The notes: a model not told the origin generated them from the sequence alone. Counted from the stretch's first letter, positions 1 to 8,735 are shown. The stretch: 40,591 nt of DNA from Caldilineaceae bacterium SB0661_bin_32 (GCA_009841235.1 VXMH01000026.1:1-40591); one strand, 5' to 3'. Numbers and translations: made by a program.

Positions 1-3000
1 GTCAGAAAAGAACGAATCCCCGTGAGGGGATTGAAACGCCTGGGCCTCGGTGTCGTATCGGGCGATGATGCGCGGGTCAGAAAAGAACGAATCCCCGTGA
101 GGGGATTGAAACTTCGTTGGTAAGAGCGACCGCTACGCGCTTTTCGACCGCGTCAGAAAAGAACGAATCCCCGTGAGGGGATTGAAACCGTCAGGCGTGA
201 AACAGCTGTACGAAGAAATATTAAAGTCAGAAAAGAACGAATCCCCGTGAGGGGATTGAAACACGTAACTGTAAACTGCCTCTCTGCACCGATCAGGGCG
301 TAGTCAGAAAAGAACGAATCCCCGTGAGGGGATTGAAACGCTATTGTTGTCGTTTTTCCATGAACGGTTTCGCCGGTGTCGTCAGAAAAGAACGAATCCC
401 CGTGAGGGGATTGAAACCTCATAGTATGAGCCAGACAGATCAATCTCCACCCATGCGCGTCAGAAAAGAACGAATCCCCGTGAGGGGATTGAAACGTTAA
501 TGGTCATATGCAGATTTACCCTATTCAACCATTGGTCAGAAAAGAACGAATCCCCGTGAGGGGATTGAAACGTGGTTCGACTTCATCGGAAACATGGTCG
601 GCGGCTTCGTCAGAAAAGAACGAATCCCCGTGAGGGGATTGAAACATCCGTAATGTCCTGTTGGCGTTGCACACTTCCATAGTCAGAAAAGAACGAATCC
701 CCGTGAGGGGATTGAAACAGGTGGGGAAGGTGACGAGATGAGCTTCCCCAACCATTAGTCAGAAAAGAACGAATCCCCGTGAGGGGATTGAAACGGCTTG
801 TGCCGTTTCCCCAGACACCTGCCACTGAGGGCACGTCAGAAAAGAACGAATCCCCGTGAGGGGATTGAAACCGCCTGCGCATTGCCTATCGTTGCGGTTA
901 CGAGGACGAGTCAGAAAAGAACGAATCCCCGTGAGGGGATTGAAACATCTACCTCACCAAGATCGTTATTGATAACCTGCATGACAGTCAGAAAAGAACG
1001 AATCCCCGTGAGGGGATTGAAACTTTCATAGGCATTGGTGTAGCTTTCGTGTCCTGGGATGTCAGAAAAGAACGAATCCCCGTGAGGGGATTGAAACCTG
1101 ATCAGCGTAGCTACGCATGTGCATTGTGTAGCCCGGCGTCAGAAAAGAACGAATCCCCGTGAGGGGATTGAAACCGGCTGTTGCGGCGGGCACTCAAAGG
1201 AATTCCGTCTCGGTGTCAGAAAAGAACGAATCCCCGTGAGGGGATTGAAACAGCCGTTCGCAGAGGGCCTCGACCAGGTTGGACAGGTTAGGTCAGAAAA
1301 GAACGAATCCCCGTGAGGGGATTGAAACTCATCTCCTTGTTCTTCTTGTCCCACTGCTCGACCTCATGTCAGAAAAGAACGAATCCCCGTGAGGGGATTG
1401 AAACGACGGTGCGGAAAAGCCACGTGCCGCTGACCGGGTCGAAGTCAGAAAAGAACGAATCCCCGTGAGGGGATTGAAACGACCGCCCTGGTGGAGAGGA
1501 GCGTCTGCTGTGACTCCGTCAGAAAAGAACGAATCCCCGTGAGGGGATTGAAACGTGGTTAGCCGGCGGGGGATGCCGGCAGGTTGGTTGAGTCAGAAAA
1601 GAACGAATCCCCGTGAGGGGATTGAAACGGACGGGTCCGGGGAGTGGGCCGAGCGTTGCGGGCGCATGTCAGAAAAGAACGAATCCCCGTGAGGGGATTG
1701 AAACCGCTGCACTGTCCCTGTTCTCCGAAGAATCCGCTTAGAAGTCAGAAAAGAACGAATCCCCGTGAGGGGATTGAAACCCGTCGCTGGGTTGACGACG
1801 ATCTCGACCTTGTCGGTGTCAGAAAAGAACGAATCCCCGTGAGGGGATTGAAACGCAAGTGACATATTCCAGTCGCGGGATTCCATCTCTGCGTCAGAAA
1901 AGAACGAATCCCCGTGAGGGGATTGAAACAATGCGAAATTTTCAACGACCTCGACTCTCGAATTGTGAAGTCAGAAAAGAACGAATCCCCGTGAGGGGAT
2001 TGAAACCTCATCTCCTCGTGTGTGTTTGGCCTATGCCTATCAAATTGAGTCAGAAAAGAACGAATCCCCGTGAGGGGATTGAAACCGTTTTGCGCGGTCA
2101 GCGCGATCTGCGTCAAGCGCGCCAGGTCAGAAAAGAACGAATCCCCGTGAGGGGATTGAAACGCGTTTCGCAAGGGTATCAGTATGCTGGAACTGGCTGA
2201 AATGTCAGAAAAGAACGAATCCCCGTGAGGGGATTGAAACCGGCTGCATCCGCTGCCTCCCCGGCAGCCATCACTACGGGTCAGAAAAGAACGAATCCCC
2301 GTGAGGGGATTGAAACAGATCACTCGATTCGGGCATTCTACCTAGCTTGACTGCGTCAGAAAAGAACGAATCCCCGTGAGGGGATTGAAACGGATGCGTA
2401 TGGCGTCCCTATCTACCAAGAAACATTCGGGTCAGAAAAGAACGAATCCCCGTGAGGGGATTGAAACCACTCTGCCGACAGTGTCGTGTATGTCTATATA
2501 GACATATCCCGATTGTCAGAAAAGAACGAATCCCCGTGAGGGGATTGAAACAAATGACTGAACACGCTTGTATAATCAGCTACCTGCGGAGTCAGAAAAG
2601 AACGAATCCCCGTGAGGGGATTGAAACCAGCAGCAGCTTCAGGTGAGAACCCGTTGCGGTTGGCGTCAGAAAAGAACGAATCCCCGTGAGGGGATTGAAA
2701 CCAAGGGGTTGGGCGGGTCGTCCGCAGAAGTCACGTCCAGGTCAGAAAAGAACGAATCCCCGTGAGGGGATTGAAACGGAGAGTAGGGCACGGGGGCCGC
2801 GTTCGCCGCTGGTGTCAGAAAAGAACGAATCCCCGTGAGGGGATTGAAACGTATATTTGCGTCATTGATGAACTCTTCAAACACAAACTTGTCAGAAAAG
2901 AACGAATCCCCGTGAGGGGATTGAAACAGTTTGAGTCAATCATCCGGTCGAGCTAACTTTGTGAAGAGTCAGAAAAGAACGAATCCCCGTGAGGGGATTG

Positions 3001-4309
3001 AAACTGCTGCTGGCGGCGCTGTAGTAGCCTGCTGTACTGGCGGCGCGTCAGAAAAGAACGAATCCCCGTGAGGGGATTGAAACAGATGACTGATAGTTTG
3101 CACTGATTCTATCAATTAGACCGCAGTCAGAAAAGAACGAATCCCCGTGAGGGGATTGAAACCTCTGTGGAGCAGGGATCAAGGTCTATGCCCCCCATGG
3201 TGTCAGAAAAGAACGAATCCCCGTGAGGGGATTGAAACTGCCCTGCTTCAGGGCGCCCTCTCCGGGCTGTGTGACCATTGTCAGAAAAGAACGAATCCCC
3301 GTGAGGGGATTGAAACGTCAGCGCCACGGGCACCTCCATGGATTATGGATGTTGTCAGAAAAGAACGAATCCCCGTGAGGGGATTGAAACTGTTTGGCTT
3401 CGGCGGCGCTTGTGTATGGTTTTTCCTCGTCAGAAAAGAACGAATCCCCGTGAGGGGATTGAAACGTCAGATCGTCGTTCTACCCATCGTATATCCATCA
3501 GAACCGTCAGAAAAGAACGAATCCCCGTGAGGGGATTGAAACCTATCGTGTATATCTATATACACGTAGCCGCTTTTGCTCTGGTCAGAAAAGAACGAAT
3601 CCCCGTGAGGGGATTGAAACACGGTCAGGGGGTTGGCGTAGCTTGTGCCTAGCCTCACGTCAGAAAAGAACGAATCCCCGTGAGGGGATTGAAACACGTT
3701 CGCTTCATCCAGCGCGTCCTGCGCTTCTGCCAGTTGTCAGAAAAGAACGAATCCCCGTGAGGGGATTGAAACATCTGGCTAATCATAGTCTCCGCCTCTC
3801 CTGAATATGTTGGTCAGAAAAGAACGAATCCCCGTGAGGGGATTGAAACATTCAATGGGGGGAAACATATCGTAAATGGGGAAAATCAGTCAGAAAAGAA
3901 CGAATCCCCGTGAGGGGATTGAAACCTTTGCTCTGGCCTTTTTGATTTCAGCAATCTCCTCTTGGTCAGAAAAGAACGAATCCCCGTGAGGGGATTGAAA
4001 CGCCGCATAATCAGTTCCACGTATCGTGATGGCTGTCAGACGTCAGAAAAGAACGAATCCCCGTGAGGGGATTGAAACGGCATAGCGCCGAGAAGGGCAG
4101 CTTGCGGGATCGATGTCAGAAAAGAACGAATCCCCGTGAGGGGATTGAAACACGGCGGATCAAACAGGATCGATATCGCGACGCTGCAAACGGTCGTCAG
4201 AAAAGAACGAATCCCCGTGAGGGGATTGAAACCACCGGATGAAAGCTCGGGATCGGCGATGCGCTTCACACTGTCAGAAAAGAACGAATCCCCGTGAGGG
4301 GATTGAAAC

Positions 4310-4355
4310 CTCGGGCTGCCGTGTCTACTGTCAATCTCAGTGGGGGGATTGAAAC
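4310..4355 (+). repeat. Truncated CRISPR repeat unit inside the array
   Basis: Between the repeats ending at 4309 and starting at 4395 one repeat-spacer junction is damaged. Only the last 17 bases of a repeat remain (4339-4355, AGTGGGGGGATTGAAAC, one mismatch beyond the first base or two). They are preceded by about 29 nt of spacer. Roughly 29 bp are therefore missing compared with a normal 75-77 bp unit. A single deletion removing the 5' part of one repeat and part of the adjoining spacer explains it. Confidence 0.85.
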
Positions 4356-4583
4356 CCCTTCCAGCCCTCTCCGCAAGCGCATCCGCGAGCATGGGTCAGA
4401 AAAGAACGAATCCCCGTGAGGGGATTGAAACTATGTTTGTGCCCGAACCGGCCGGCCCTGGCGGCCCAGACGTCAGAAAAGAACGAATCCCCGTGAGGGG
4501 ATTGAAACTCAATGTCACCGGCGGCAAGCGTGCGCCCGGTCTTGTCGTCAGAAAAGAACGAATCCCCGTGAGGGGATTGAAAC

Positions 4584-4926
4584 ATGCCATTTTTACCCCT
4601 TGTCCGCATTCCACGTCCCCATGTCAGAAAAGAACGAATCCCCGTGAGGGGATTGAAACTTGCCATACCGATCCGTATGGACAATTTCCACCTGATCGGT
4701 CAGAAAAGAACGAATCCCCGTGAGGGGATTGAAACACGGCACGAATGGAACCGACGGCACGGACGGCACCGACGCGTCAGAAAAGAACGAATCCCCGTGA
4801 GGGGATTGAAACCTTTTCCTCTTTGCCGCGACTCATCGACTCCACGTAAGGTCAGAAAAGAACGAATCCCCGTGAGGGGATTGAAACATGCCATTTTTAC
4901 CCCTTGTCCGCATTCCACGTCCCCAT
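4584..4926 (+). repeat. Duplicated CRISPR spacer (two identical 39-nt copies)
   Basis: The spacers at 4584-4622 and 4888-4926 are identical over 39 nt (both begin ATGCCATTTTTACCCC and end CACGTCCCCAT). Three unrelated spacers lie between them. The copies are 304 bp apart, near the trailer end. Either a recombination within the array or a second acquisition of the same protospacer could produce this. Confidence 0.97.
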
Positions 4927-5020
4927 GTCAGAAAAGAACGAATCCCCGTGAGGGGATTGAAACTTCAGGGTGGGGTTGATGGTTGTGTGCGCCGCAGGAT
5001 TCGCAGTCAGAAAAGAACGA

Positions 5021-5267
5021 GTTCATCCCGGATTTTTTGCAGTGATCACGCAAACAGCGGTGATTTCAGCCCAAGCAACAGTTCGGCCCCACTTGATAAA
5101 CAATAATATAAAATATAATACATCCCCCCAAAAACATGACAAAACCTGCCAAAATCCTTCAGAGCATTAACTATTGAGCCGTTGAATGGAACGGGGGAGT
5201 CCCCCCGCCACTCACTCCTCACGCCTCTCTCCTCGCCCTTGACCTCACATAAGTCTGGGATGCACCC
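5021..5267 (+). mobile_element. Short non-coding insertion splitting a CRISPR repeat
   Basis: The first 15 bases of the CRISPR repeat end at 5020 and the remaining 22 bases resume at 5268 with one mismatch, so about 247 bp sits inside a single repeat without an obvious target duplication. The ends are imperfect inverted repeats: GTTCATCCCGGATTTTT at the left, against GTGCATCCCAGACTTAT read inward from the right, 13 of 17 matching. The exact boundary is uncertain by about 2 nt. No transposase is encoded. The inner part (5123-5250, including the GGGGGAGTCCCCCC palindrome at 5193-5206) and the right end recur at 21166-21416. Together these suggest a MITE-like or IS-derived remnant; no family was identified. 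Confidence 0.7.
5093..5119 (+). promoter_or_regulatory. AT-rich promoter-like sequence inside the insertion
   Basis: TTGATA (5093-5098) is followed after 15 bp by TATAAT (5114-5119), or after 17 bp by TAATAC, within an unusually AT-rich patch. If active it would read rightward out of the inserted element toward the small gene at 5447 and the LRR gene. The sequence match is the only evidence. Confidence 0.35.
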
Positions 5268-5366
5268 ATCCCCGTGAGAGGATTGAAACTTACTGCTACA
5301 CCGTCCAATCGGGTAAAATACACTTCACGTCAGATAAAGAACGAATCCCCGTAACGGGTTTGAAAC
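5268..5366 (+). CRISPR. Displaced trailer remnant of the array
   Basis: This segment holds the 3' 22 bases of the split repeat (5268-5289), a 39-nt spacer (5290-5328) and a degenerate 38-nt repeat (5329-5366) with one inserted T and several substitutions in the loop and stem. Nothing repeat-like follows. These are probably the oldest units of the array, separated from it by the insertion and no longer constrained. A GC hairpin (GACGCGG/CCGCGTC, 5404-5425) without a T-run follows downstream. Confidence 0.85.
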
Positions 5367-5446
5367 AAGCGGAGGGTTTCACGGACTAACAGAAAAAAAC
5401 GCAGACGCGGCAACAGGCCCGCGTCGGCAAGCACAAGGGGGGAACA

Positions 5447-5722
5447 GTGCGGGGATGGCGGTTGACGCGGCGCGGGGACTATATCAACAGCGGGCTTGCG
5501 AACCGGACGCGGGCGGCCGTTGTGTCGTTGGAGCGGTCCGGCCTGTGGGCATTCGTTGTACGCACCCTGCAAGGGCAGGAGAAAGGGCAGGGCAGGAACT
5601 ATCCTACGGCGGCCGCGGCCATGCAGGCGGCCGAAGCGGCCGCGGCGCCGGCCAAACCGAAAAGAGAGATTGCGGCGCAGGTGATCGACTATCTGAGCGC
5701 CAAACAGGAAGGGACACAATGA
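5447..5722 (+). CDS. Small hypothetical protein, 91 aa
   Basis: The reading frame starts at GTG 5447, a few bases after a strong purine-rich ribosome-binding sequence (AGGGGGGAA). The product is basic at the N-terminus (WRLTRRGDYIN), has a central LWAFVVRTLQG segment, an alanine-rich stretch (about 54-68) and a KREIAAQVIDYL tail that could be helical. I do not recognise a family. The short W...G...WAFV...YPTAAAAMQAAEA layout resembles small proteins seen on phages and mobile DNA, but this is only an impression. It lies directly behind the CRISPR trailer and 54 bp before the LRR gene, with which it could be co-transcribed. An alternative frame at 5455 gives a less protein-like, arginine/glycine-rich product. 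Confidence 0.5.
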   Translation: MRGWRLTRRGDYINSGLANRTRAAVVSLERSGLWAFVVRTLQGQEKGQGRNYPTAAAAMQAAEAAAAPAKPKREIAAQVIDYLSAKQEGTQ

Positions 5723-5776
5723 GCGCAGACAGGTGAACACTGCGGCAAATGACCTGAAGCAGGGGCAAGCAGGTTC

Positions 5777-6562
5777 ATGCTTGAACGGAGACGTAAGCAA
5801 GTGCAGAACAAAGGAACGCACCCCAGGCCGACAGGGGACTTCGCAATCCTCCTCAAAGTAAGGGACACTCTGGACAGTGACGGGGCGTTGAACTGGGATG
5901 AAGCACTGCCCGTCAGTGAATGGGAAGGCGTAGCCACCGACCCGGACGCGAAAATACTGCGCGTTATTGGTTTGACCCTGGCCTGGCAGGGGCTGACAGG
6001 GAGAATTCCCGCTGAACTGGCAAGACTCTCCAAGCTGCACTGGTTGGATCTCGCCAGCAACGACCTTACCGGAATCATACCCCCGGCCTTAGGTCGACTC
6101 AGGAATCTGGAAAGCCTGCGCCTCAACGCCAACAGCCTGACAGGGATAATACCGCCGTCGTTAGGCCGGCTCTCCATGCTTTGCGAACTGGATATTGGAG
6201 CCAACGGATTGACGGGCGCGATACCTCCGGATCTTGGCCGGCTGTCCAACCTGTACCTCTTGAGTTTCTTCAACAACGAGCTTTCGGGAGCCATCCCGCC
6301 TGCACTGGGCGAACTTACCAACCTGGTTTTGTTGGATCTGTCTGACAACCGTCTGGATGGAGAGTTGCCATCTGAACTGTGCAACCTCACCAATCTGGAA
6401 AATCTGTTTCTGGCCGATAACCGGTTGACCGGAGAGATACCGGCCTGTCTGGGAAAGCTGCCCAATCTGACAATGTTTGATCTCACCGGCAACCGGTTTA
6501 CAGGTGAGATCCCGCCTGAAATGGGCGGCAGTTTGAGAGCGCTCCCGGAGGAGTTCGAATAA
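5777..6562 (+). CDS. Plant-type leucine-rich-repeat protein
   Basis: The 261-aa product starts with a capping region resembling the plant LRRNT_2 domain (FAILLKVRDTLDSDGALNWD, then SEWEGVA). About seven tandem 24-residue repeats of the plant-specific class follow (LxxLxLxxNxLTGxIPxxLGxL). Such domains form a curved solenoid used for protein binding. No signal peptide, membrane segment or kinase domain is visible, so the protein appears cytoplasmic unless exported by another route; the basic N-terminus (MLERRRKQ) lacks a hydrophobic core. The binding partner is unknown. The repeat type is eukaryote-like and occurs sporadically in bacteria, which suggests transfer at some time. It is separated from its neighbours by degenerate CRISPR sequence on the left and a convergent glycosyltransferase on the right. 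Confidence 0.85.
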   Translation: MLERRRKQVQNKGTHPRPTGDFAILLKVRDTLDSDGALNWDEALPVSEWEGVATDPDAKILRVIGLTLAWQGLTGRIPAELARLSKLHWLDLASNDLTGIIPPALGRLRNLESLRLNANSLTGIIPPSLGRLSMLCELDIGANGLTGAIPPDLGRLSNLYLLSFFNNELSGAIPPALGELTNLVLLDLSDNRLDGELPSELCNLTNLENLFLADNRLTGEIPACLGKLPNLTMFDLTGNRFTGEIPPEMGGSLRALPEEFE

Positions 6563-6614
6563 GGGGCTTGGGGGGATCGGACTCTGTTCGCCGCAAAGGT
6601 GGCCGTCCATCAGG

Positions 6615-6638
6615 GGTGTCCCCACGCGGGGATAAACC
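6615..6638 (+). repeat. Solitary type I-E-like CRISPR repeat
   Basis: The sequence GGTGTCCCCACGCGGGGAT followed by AAACC has the layout of type I-E repeats: a GTnnTCCCC arm, a short loop, a GGGGAT arm, then an AAACC tail. It is about 4 nt shorter in the loop than the familiar 28-nt form. There is no second copy one spacer length away on either side. It could be an isolated relic or a coincidental hairpin. It lies between the convergent LRR and WecG-type genes. Confidence 0.4.
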
Positions 6639-6690
6639 ATCACTTGGCAGATGCCATTGCTGGAAGGATACCTCGTTCACAGGTACAGGC

Positions 6691-7542
6691 TCACTCGTTT
6701 ACCGGCCGCCGGCGCGCCCATGCCAGCAGGACCAGCAGCGCGAAGAGCGGCAGGGCAGCCATGCGGCGCCAGCGCCAGGGCTGGCGGACGAGGCGGTATA
6801 GCCACTCCAGGCCCAGGCGGCGCAGCCAGAGCGGCGCGCGCGGGGTAACGCCGGCGACGAAGTCGAAGGCGCCGCCGACGCCGAGCGCGACGGCGACCGG
6901 CAACGCCTCTCTGTGCTGGTGAATCCAGATGTCCTGGCGCGGATGTCCGTAGGCGACAAAGAGCAGATCGGGGTGCGCCGCGGTCAGACGCCGGCGGATT
7001 TGCGGCCAGTCGGTGTCGGCGGGCGAGCCGGCGTAGGTACCGGCGACGCGCAGGCCGGGATAGAGGCGGGCCAGTTCAACCGCAGCGCGCTCGGCGATGC
7101 CGGGGGCCGCGCCGAGGAAGAAGACGCGCCATCCCCGCGCGGCGGCCCGTTCACAGATGAGGTGAATACCGTCGGAGCCGGTTACGCGTTCGGCCAGGTG
7201 GATTCCGGCCAGGCGTGCGGCCCAGAGCACGCCGACGCCGTCGGGCGTACAGAGATCGGCGGCCGCCAGCGCCTGTGCGAAGGCCGGCTGCCGGCGCGCG
7301 GTCATGATGAATTCGGGGTTGACGGTGCAGACCTGGCGGGGGAACGGCGGGGAGCGAAACGGCGAGGGTTGAGGAGTGAGGGTTGAGGCGTGAGAGACGG
7401 CGTTCTCGCTCTCCTCGGCCTGCGTTCGCGCTTGCGCAATCCAGCCGCTGATGATGTCAAGAGTCTGCTGGAAATCGACGCAGTCGACGCGCACGCCCAG
7501 AATCTGTACTGATGCCCGCTCCTGCTCCCGCGGTGAGCTCAT
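6691..7542 (-). CDS. WecG/TagA/CpsF-family glycosyltransferase
   Basis: This family transfers N-acetylmannosaminuronic acid, N-acetylmannosamine or glucose to a lipid-linked sugar at the inner membrane during envelope polysaccharide synthesis. The family landmarks are all present: VNPEF (74-78), PDGVG (100-104), RVTGSD (119-124), FFLGAAPG (141-148), YGHPRQD (198-204) and GVGGAFDFVAG (221-231). A hydrophobic C-terminal stretch (261-275) may contact the membrane. The product is 283 aa, longer than the usual 240-260. About 30 residues at 37-69 (rich in S, T, P and E) are inserted between the first helix and VNPEF, where relatives have only a few residues; the DNA there belongs to the GAGCG/CGCTC repeat family. 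The start overlaps the stop of the upstream GT4 gene by 4 bp. The exact sugar is not predictable. Confidence 0.93.
   Translation of the reverse strand: MSSPREQERASVQILGVRVDCVDFQQTLDIISGWIAQARTQAEESENAVSHASTLTPQPSPFRSPPFPRQVCTVNPEFIMTARRQPAFAQALAAADLCTPDGVGVLWAARLAGIHLAERVTGSDGIHLICERAAARGWRVFFLGAAPGIAERAAVELARLYPGLRVAGTYAGSPADTDWPQIRRRLTAAHPDLLFVAYGHPRQDIWIHQHREALPVAVALGVGGAFDFVAGVTPRAPLWLRRLGLEWLYRLVRQPWRWRRMAALPLFALLVLLAWARRRPVNE
7370..7422 (-). repeat. GAGCG-type element in frame inside the WecG-family gene
   Basis: Read on the minus strand this segment begins GGAGAGCGAGAACGCC and continues TCTCACGCC, then a CT-rich run CCCTCACTCCTCAACC. It codes for the extra residues 41-58 of the glycosyltransferase. 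The same order (GAGCG arm, TCACGCC, CT-rich run) occurs in the FtsK gene near 25800 and in the intergenic copies near 5210 and 21340. Confidence 0.6.
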
Positions 7543-8735
7543 TTTTTGGCGGCGGCCTCTTCGAGCACGGCCAGCGTCTCCCTGGCTGCCTTTTCCCAGG
7601 AAAAACGTTTGACGTTTTCATAGCCTTTGGCGATCAGCTCCTGCCGCAGGGCCTCGTCGCGGCTGAGGCGCAGCATGGCCGCGGCGATGTCGTCAACGTC
7701 CTCCGGGTCGACGAGCAGCGCGGCGTCGCCGGCGATCTCGGGCAAAGCGGAGTTTTTGGCGCACATAACGGCAGCTCCTGTGGTTTGGGCTTCGAGTACG
7801 GGCAGGCCGAAGCCCTCGAATAGGGATGGAAAGGCGAAAAAAAGGGCCTTTTTCATCAGCGCGGCCACGACGCCGTCGGGCAGGTAGCCGGGGAAGTGGA
7901 CGCGGCCGGTTAGCCCGCGGGCGGCGGCGTGTCTTTCGTACGCCTCGCTCAGCCAGCCCCGGCGCCCGACCAGCACGAGGTCCCAGCCGATCTCCTGCTG
8001 CTGGGTGAGGTGCGCGAAGGCGTCGATCAGGCGCAGCAGATTTTTGCGCGGCTGGATGGTGCCGACATAGAGCGCATAGGGCCGTTCGTAGACCGGCGCG
8101 GTCGCCGCGTCCCGGCCGGGTTCGGGTGCCCGCGGCACCGGCGCCTCGTGGATGACGCGGATTTTGGCCTCGGGCACGCCGTAAAAGCGCTGCAGGTCGT
8201 CGGCGGTGTGGCGGCTGACTGCTATGATGCGCTGTGCGGCGGCTGCGCTCCAGCGGGTGGAAAGCTCCAGGTAGAGGCGCTGCAGGGCGGTATGGGAGCG
8301 GGGGAAGTAGCGGTAGCCGGCGTCGTGCAGGGTCACGACGGTGGGCGGCAGCAGCGGCGGCGGCAGAAAGGGGACGACGTGGGCGGGCACGAAGAGCGCG
8401 TGCGGCGGACGCCGGCAGAGCTCCCAGGCGAGTGCGCGGTGCGTCCAGAGACGCTTGCCCGGCAGCGTGCGAACGGTGACGGCGCGCCGGTCGTGCGGGG
8501 GCGGGGCCGCGCCGCGCATCGCTTCCGCGGTCGGTGTTTCAGGCGCATAGAGGCGGAAGGCAGAGCGATCGTTGGGCGCGGCCAGCATGTGGCCGATGAT
8601 CTGGCGGGAATAGAACTCGGTGCCGGTGGGCTCGGCCCGCAGGCTGCGGGAGGCGTCGATGCCGATGTGGAGAGGAGAGAGTGAAGAGGAGCGAGAAGTG
8701 AGAACCTCCCCTGCTCCCTCTGTTTCACTTCTCAT
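7539..8735 (-). CDS. GT4-family glycosyltransferase
   Basis: This is a retaining GT-B glycosyltransferase of the GT4 (RfaB-like) family, expected to add a sugar from a nucleotide donor to a polysaccharide or lipid acceptor on the cytoplasmic face of the membrane. The N-terminal domain begins at residue 23 (HIGIDASR, then PTGTEFYSRQI). The donor-binding half shows YVGTIQPRKNLLRLIDAF (223-240), LVLVGRRGW and the EGFGLPVLE (307-315) E-x7-E signature. At 398 aa the length is normal apart from about 20 extra N-terminal residues rich in S and E, encoded by a repeat element. Its ATG lies inside the last codons of tsaC (11-bp overlap) and its end overlaps the next gene by 4 bp, so the three genes form a coupled operon. 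Confidence 0.93.
   Translation of the reverse strand: MRSETEGAGEVLTSRSSSLSPLHIGIDASRSLRAEPTGTEFYSRQIIGHMLAAPNDRSAFRLYAPETPTAEAMRGAAPPPHDRRAVTVRTLPGKRLWTHRALAWELCRRPPHALFVPAHVVPFLPPPLLPPTVVTLHDAGYRYFPRSHTALQRLYLELSTRWSAAAAQRIIAVSRHTADDLQRFYGVPEAKIRVIHEAPVPRAPEPGRDAATAPVYERPYALYVGTIQPRKNLLRLIDAFAHLTQQQEIGWDLVLVGRRGWLSEAYERHAAARGLTGRVHFPGYLPDGVVAALMKKALFFAFPSLFEGFGLPVLEAQTTGAAVMCAKNSALPEIAGDAALLVDPEDVDDIAAAMLRLSRDEALRQELIAKGYENVKRFSWEKAARETLAVLEEAAAKK

Larger units (their letters stand above)
1..5020 (+). CRISPR. Long CRISPR array, left end off window
   Basis: Sixty-five intact copies of a 37-nt repeat (begins GTCAGAAAAGAACG, ends GGGGATTGAAAC) alternate with spacers of mostly 36-42 nt (longest 44 and 47). 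The first repeat occupies 1-37 and the last intact one 4927-4963. A truncated copy ends at 4355, and the next repeat is cut at 5020 by an insertion. Each repeat can fold into a 7-bp stem (AATCCCC/GGGGATT) with a GTGA loop. The ATTGAAAC 3' end is the usual crRNA 5' handle of several type I and type III systems, so crRNA is read on the plus strand and the leader should lie left of position 1. The decayed right end fits the trailer. The intact repeats look identical by eye. No cas gene is in the window, so the subtype cannot be assigned. Confidence 0.99.

Noticed and set aside
4657..4698. A palindromic patch (CCATAC...GTATGG) in another spacer as a third relative of the palindromic pair
   Set aside because: It shares no sequence with the other two, and a 6-bp arm is expected by chance among 66 spacers.
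153..4979. Many open frames on both strands over the array encoding repeated peptides such as FQSPHGDSFFSD, FNPLTGIRSFLT and RKERIPVRGLK
   Set aside because: They are the 37-nt CRISPR repeat read in different frames; the peptides repeat only because the DNA does, and the spacers between are unrelated.
5021..5366. A cas gene, leader or transposase in the sequence to the right of the array
   Set aside because: No frame in this interval has protein-like content; the region is explained by the inserted element and decayed repeats.
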